A DNA stretch of 64,000 nt, taken from assembly GCF_015644665.1 (NCBI RefSeq), contig NZ_JADOBQ010000005.1, positions 1-64,000 of the forward strand. Direction: 5' to 3'. Positions 62,819 through 64,000 of the stretch are shown here, piece by piece. The position numbers and the translations under genes were made by a program. This DNA comes from Roseobacter sp. MH60115 (GTDB lineage: Bacteria > Pseudomonadota > Alphaproteobacteria > Rhodobacterales > Rhodobacteraceae). Position 1 is the first letter of the stretch; each line of letters starts with the position of its first letter. The notes beneath the pieces are model-generated. The model saw only the letters and a program-made list of their open reading frames with translations, did not search any database and was not told the DNA's origin.

Positions 62819-63670
62819 TCATCTGCCGTCAAACGGACCCAGCAGGCTGGTGCGGTGGTGCACCTGAAAGATGTGGTTGTAGAGTTGCGCCACCCACTGT
62901 TTGCCCTCCATCGTGTGTTCCAGATGGTTCAGCGCCGGGCCGATCAGCGGCTGCACCTGCGCCCAGAAGAAATCGGGAAATTTCTCCATCAGGTCCACCG
63001 CGCTTTTGTAGCCAAGCTGCTCGGCCATGCCGGTCTCCTCGAACTCCAGATAAAGCGCACCGATTTTGCGGTGATAGAACGGGTCGGCCATCTGACCGAT
63101 CAGATCGGCGGCCCGCACCAGAGCGGGTTCGCTTGTGGTGGAGCCATAATGCGCGTCATCGGGCACCGGGAAGCGGGTGTAGTCGATGGCGGCTGCAATG
63201 CGCTCTTCATCGATAAGGGCGGAATCGGCGAACCGCTGGCGGGCGTACATCATGCCGCGGTCCACATGATACGGTGCCAGATAGGCGTCCGACGCGCCAC
63301 GTGGTGGGGTGATTGTCTTGCCGGACGGATCAATGACCACATTTGATCCGGCATCTCCCTCGCAGATATCCCGCATGTATCCAACGTCATGCAAAAGCAG
63401 GGCGACGATGTAGTGCAGCCAGTCGCAGGGCTGGAGCGCTTCGGTGACCAGACGCCCGCGTATGATCTGCTGGCCCACAAGGGTCACCATGATGGTATGT
63501 TCAGCGTTGTGATAGAGCGCGTCGGAATTGGCCAGCCGTTCCAGCACCATCTTGGCGCAGCCGTTGATAAAGGCAGCATATTCCGGTTCGCGCCCGGAGA
63601 AATACTGCAGGAATGTCTCTGATAGGTGGTCGCCGAAGGAGGACGCCAGCGTTGCTGTCGGGTTAAACAT
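62819..63670 (-). CDS. HD-domain metal-dependent phosphohydrolase
   Basis: 283 residues from the ATG at 63670, which follows GGAGG; two upstream ATGs are possible but less well placed. The HD motifs are [10 protein letters not shown] and [12 protein letters not shown], with a further histidine in [15 protein letters not shown]. The domain pattern resembles cyclic nucleotide phosphodiesterases, but the substrate is open. It is convergent with the sulfotransferase gene, with nine bases between stops. Confidence 0.85.
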   Translation of the reverse strand: MFNPTATLASSFGDHLSETFLQYFSGREPEYAAFINGCAKMVLERLANSDALYHNAEHTIMVTLVGQQIIRGRLVTEALQPCDWLHYIVALLLHDVGYMRDICEGDAGSNVVIDPSGKTITPPRGASDAYLAPYHVDRGMMYARQRFADSALIDEERIAAAIDYTRFPVPDDAHYGSTTSEPALVRAADLIGQMADPFYHRKIGALYLEFEETGMAEQLGYKSAVDLMEKFPDFFWAQVQPLIGPALNHLEHTMEGKQWVAQLYNHIFQVHHRTSLLGPFDGR

Positions 63671-63808
63671 CTGGACCTCCAGGGCCTGCATTATCCGCCT
63701 TGCATACACTATTTTTCTGCAGACGCCTACGTATACGGGCTGTGGCCTGCGCGAGCGCCTGTGTGCGTCTGCTTGCGTGTGGGAGGCGCAGGTACTACAT
63801 CAGCGATC

Positions 63809-64000
63809 ATGGCTCAGGTGAAATCCGCATCTAAATCCGATCCGAACTACAAGGTTGTCGCCGAAAACCGGCGGGCACGGTTCGACTATGCGATCGAGGA
63901 AGATCTGGAATGCGGGATCATTCTGGAAGGCTCCGAGGTGAAATCCCTGCGCGCGGGCGGCGCGAATATTGCCGAAAGCTACGCCGCCGTGGAAGACGGG
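63809..64000 (+). CDS. smpB: SsrA-binding protein SmpB (5' part)
   Basis: 64 codons before the window ends. The sequence [47 protein letters not shown] is the SmpB N-terminal OB-fold. SmpB carries tmRNA to stalled ribosomes. The full protein should be about 160 residues. Confidence 0.95.
   Translation, partial: MAQVKSASKSDPNYKVVAENRRARFDYAIEEDLECGIILEGSEVKSLRAGGANIAESYAAVEDG

Overview
The window looks like chromosomal DNA of a marine alphaproteobacterium of the Roseobacter group (Rhodobacterales). The basis is the protein repertoire and the mostly GC-rich third-position codon use: glycolate oxidase glcDEF, leuCD and leuB in one neighbourhood, rsfS-rlmH, ohr/ohrR, DUF1523, a DUF5928 glycosyltransferase, and the start of smpB. 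Genus and species cannot be fixed from the sequence alone.

Bases 1 to about 23000 are an accessory region. They hold two unrecognised exported proteins, an RsbQ-type alpha/beta hydrolase placed directly before a PAS-GGDEF diguanylate cyclase, and several decayed genes (IS3-family transposases, a LysE-type exporter with two nonsense codons, an SNase-like frame without a start). They also hold two EamA exporters, small regulators, and a minus-strand cassette encoding alginate-type O-acetylation proteins (AlgF, AlgI and two SGNH proteins of the AlgJ/AlgX type). An alginate-export-like outer-membrane barrel lies beyond IS debris. No polymerase or sugar-nucleotide genes accompany the cassette. Three relics of one IS3 family are scattered here. 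Next come an ECF sigma factor, a convergent membrane anti-sigma factor whose exported domain resembles a subtilase propeptide, and a divergent subtilase lipoprotein. An RTX protein with a near-identical internal duplication closes this part.

Bases 23000 to 32000 form one transport and catabolic operon: a five-gene dipeptide-type ABC transporter, a gamma-glutamyltransferase homologue, a DUF1028 protein and a GntR/FCD regulator. A perfect inverted repeat of the type bound by such regulators lies just before the first gene.

Bases 32400 to 64000 are more typical core genome: tRNA-Pro(CGG), leucine biosynthesis (leuB, leuD, leuC), an MscS channel, rsfS and rlmH with a tiny upstream ORF, LysR and GntR regulators, a YbaK deacylase, glcDEF, tandem trypsin-like proteases and an Hsp20. 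After these come succinate-semialdehyde dehydrogenase, creatinase, the ohr/ohrR peroxide-resistance pair, a HIT protein, a glycosyltransferase and sulfotransferase pair, an HD-domain protein and the 5' part of smpB.

The most interesting combinations are (i) RsbQ hydrolase with PAS-GGDEF, which suggests hydrolase-gated c-di-GMP synthesis; (ii) sigma factor, propeptide-like anti-sigma and subtilase, which suggests protease-controlled transcription; and (iii) an orphan polysaccharide acetylation and export cassette.
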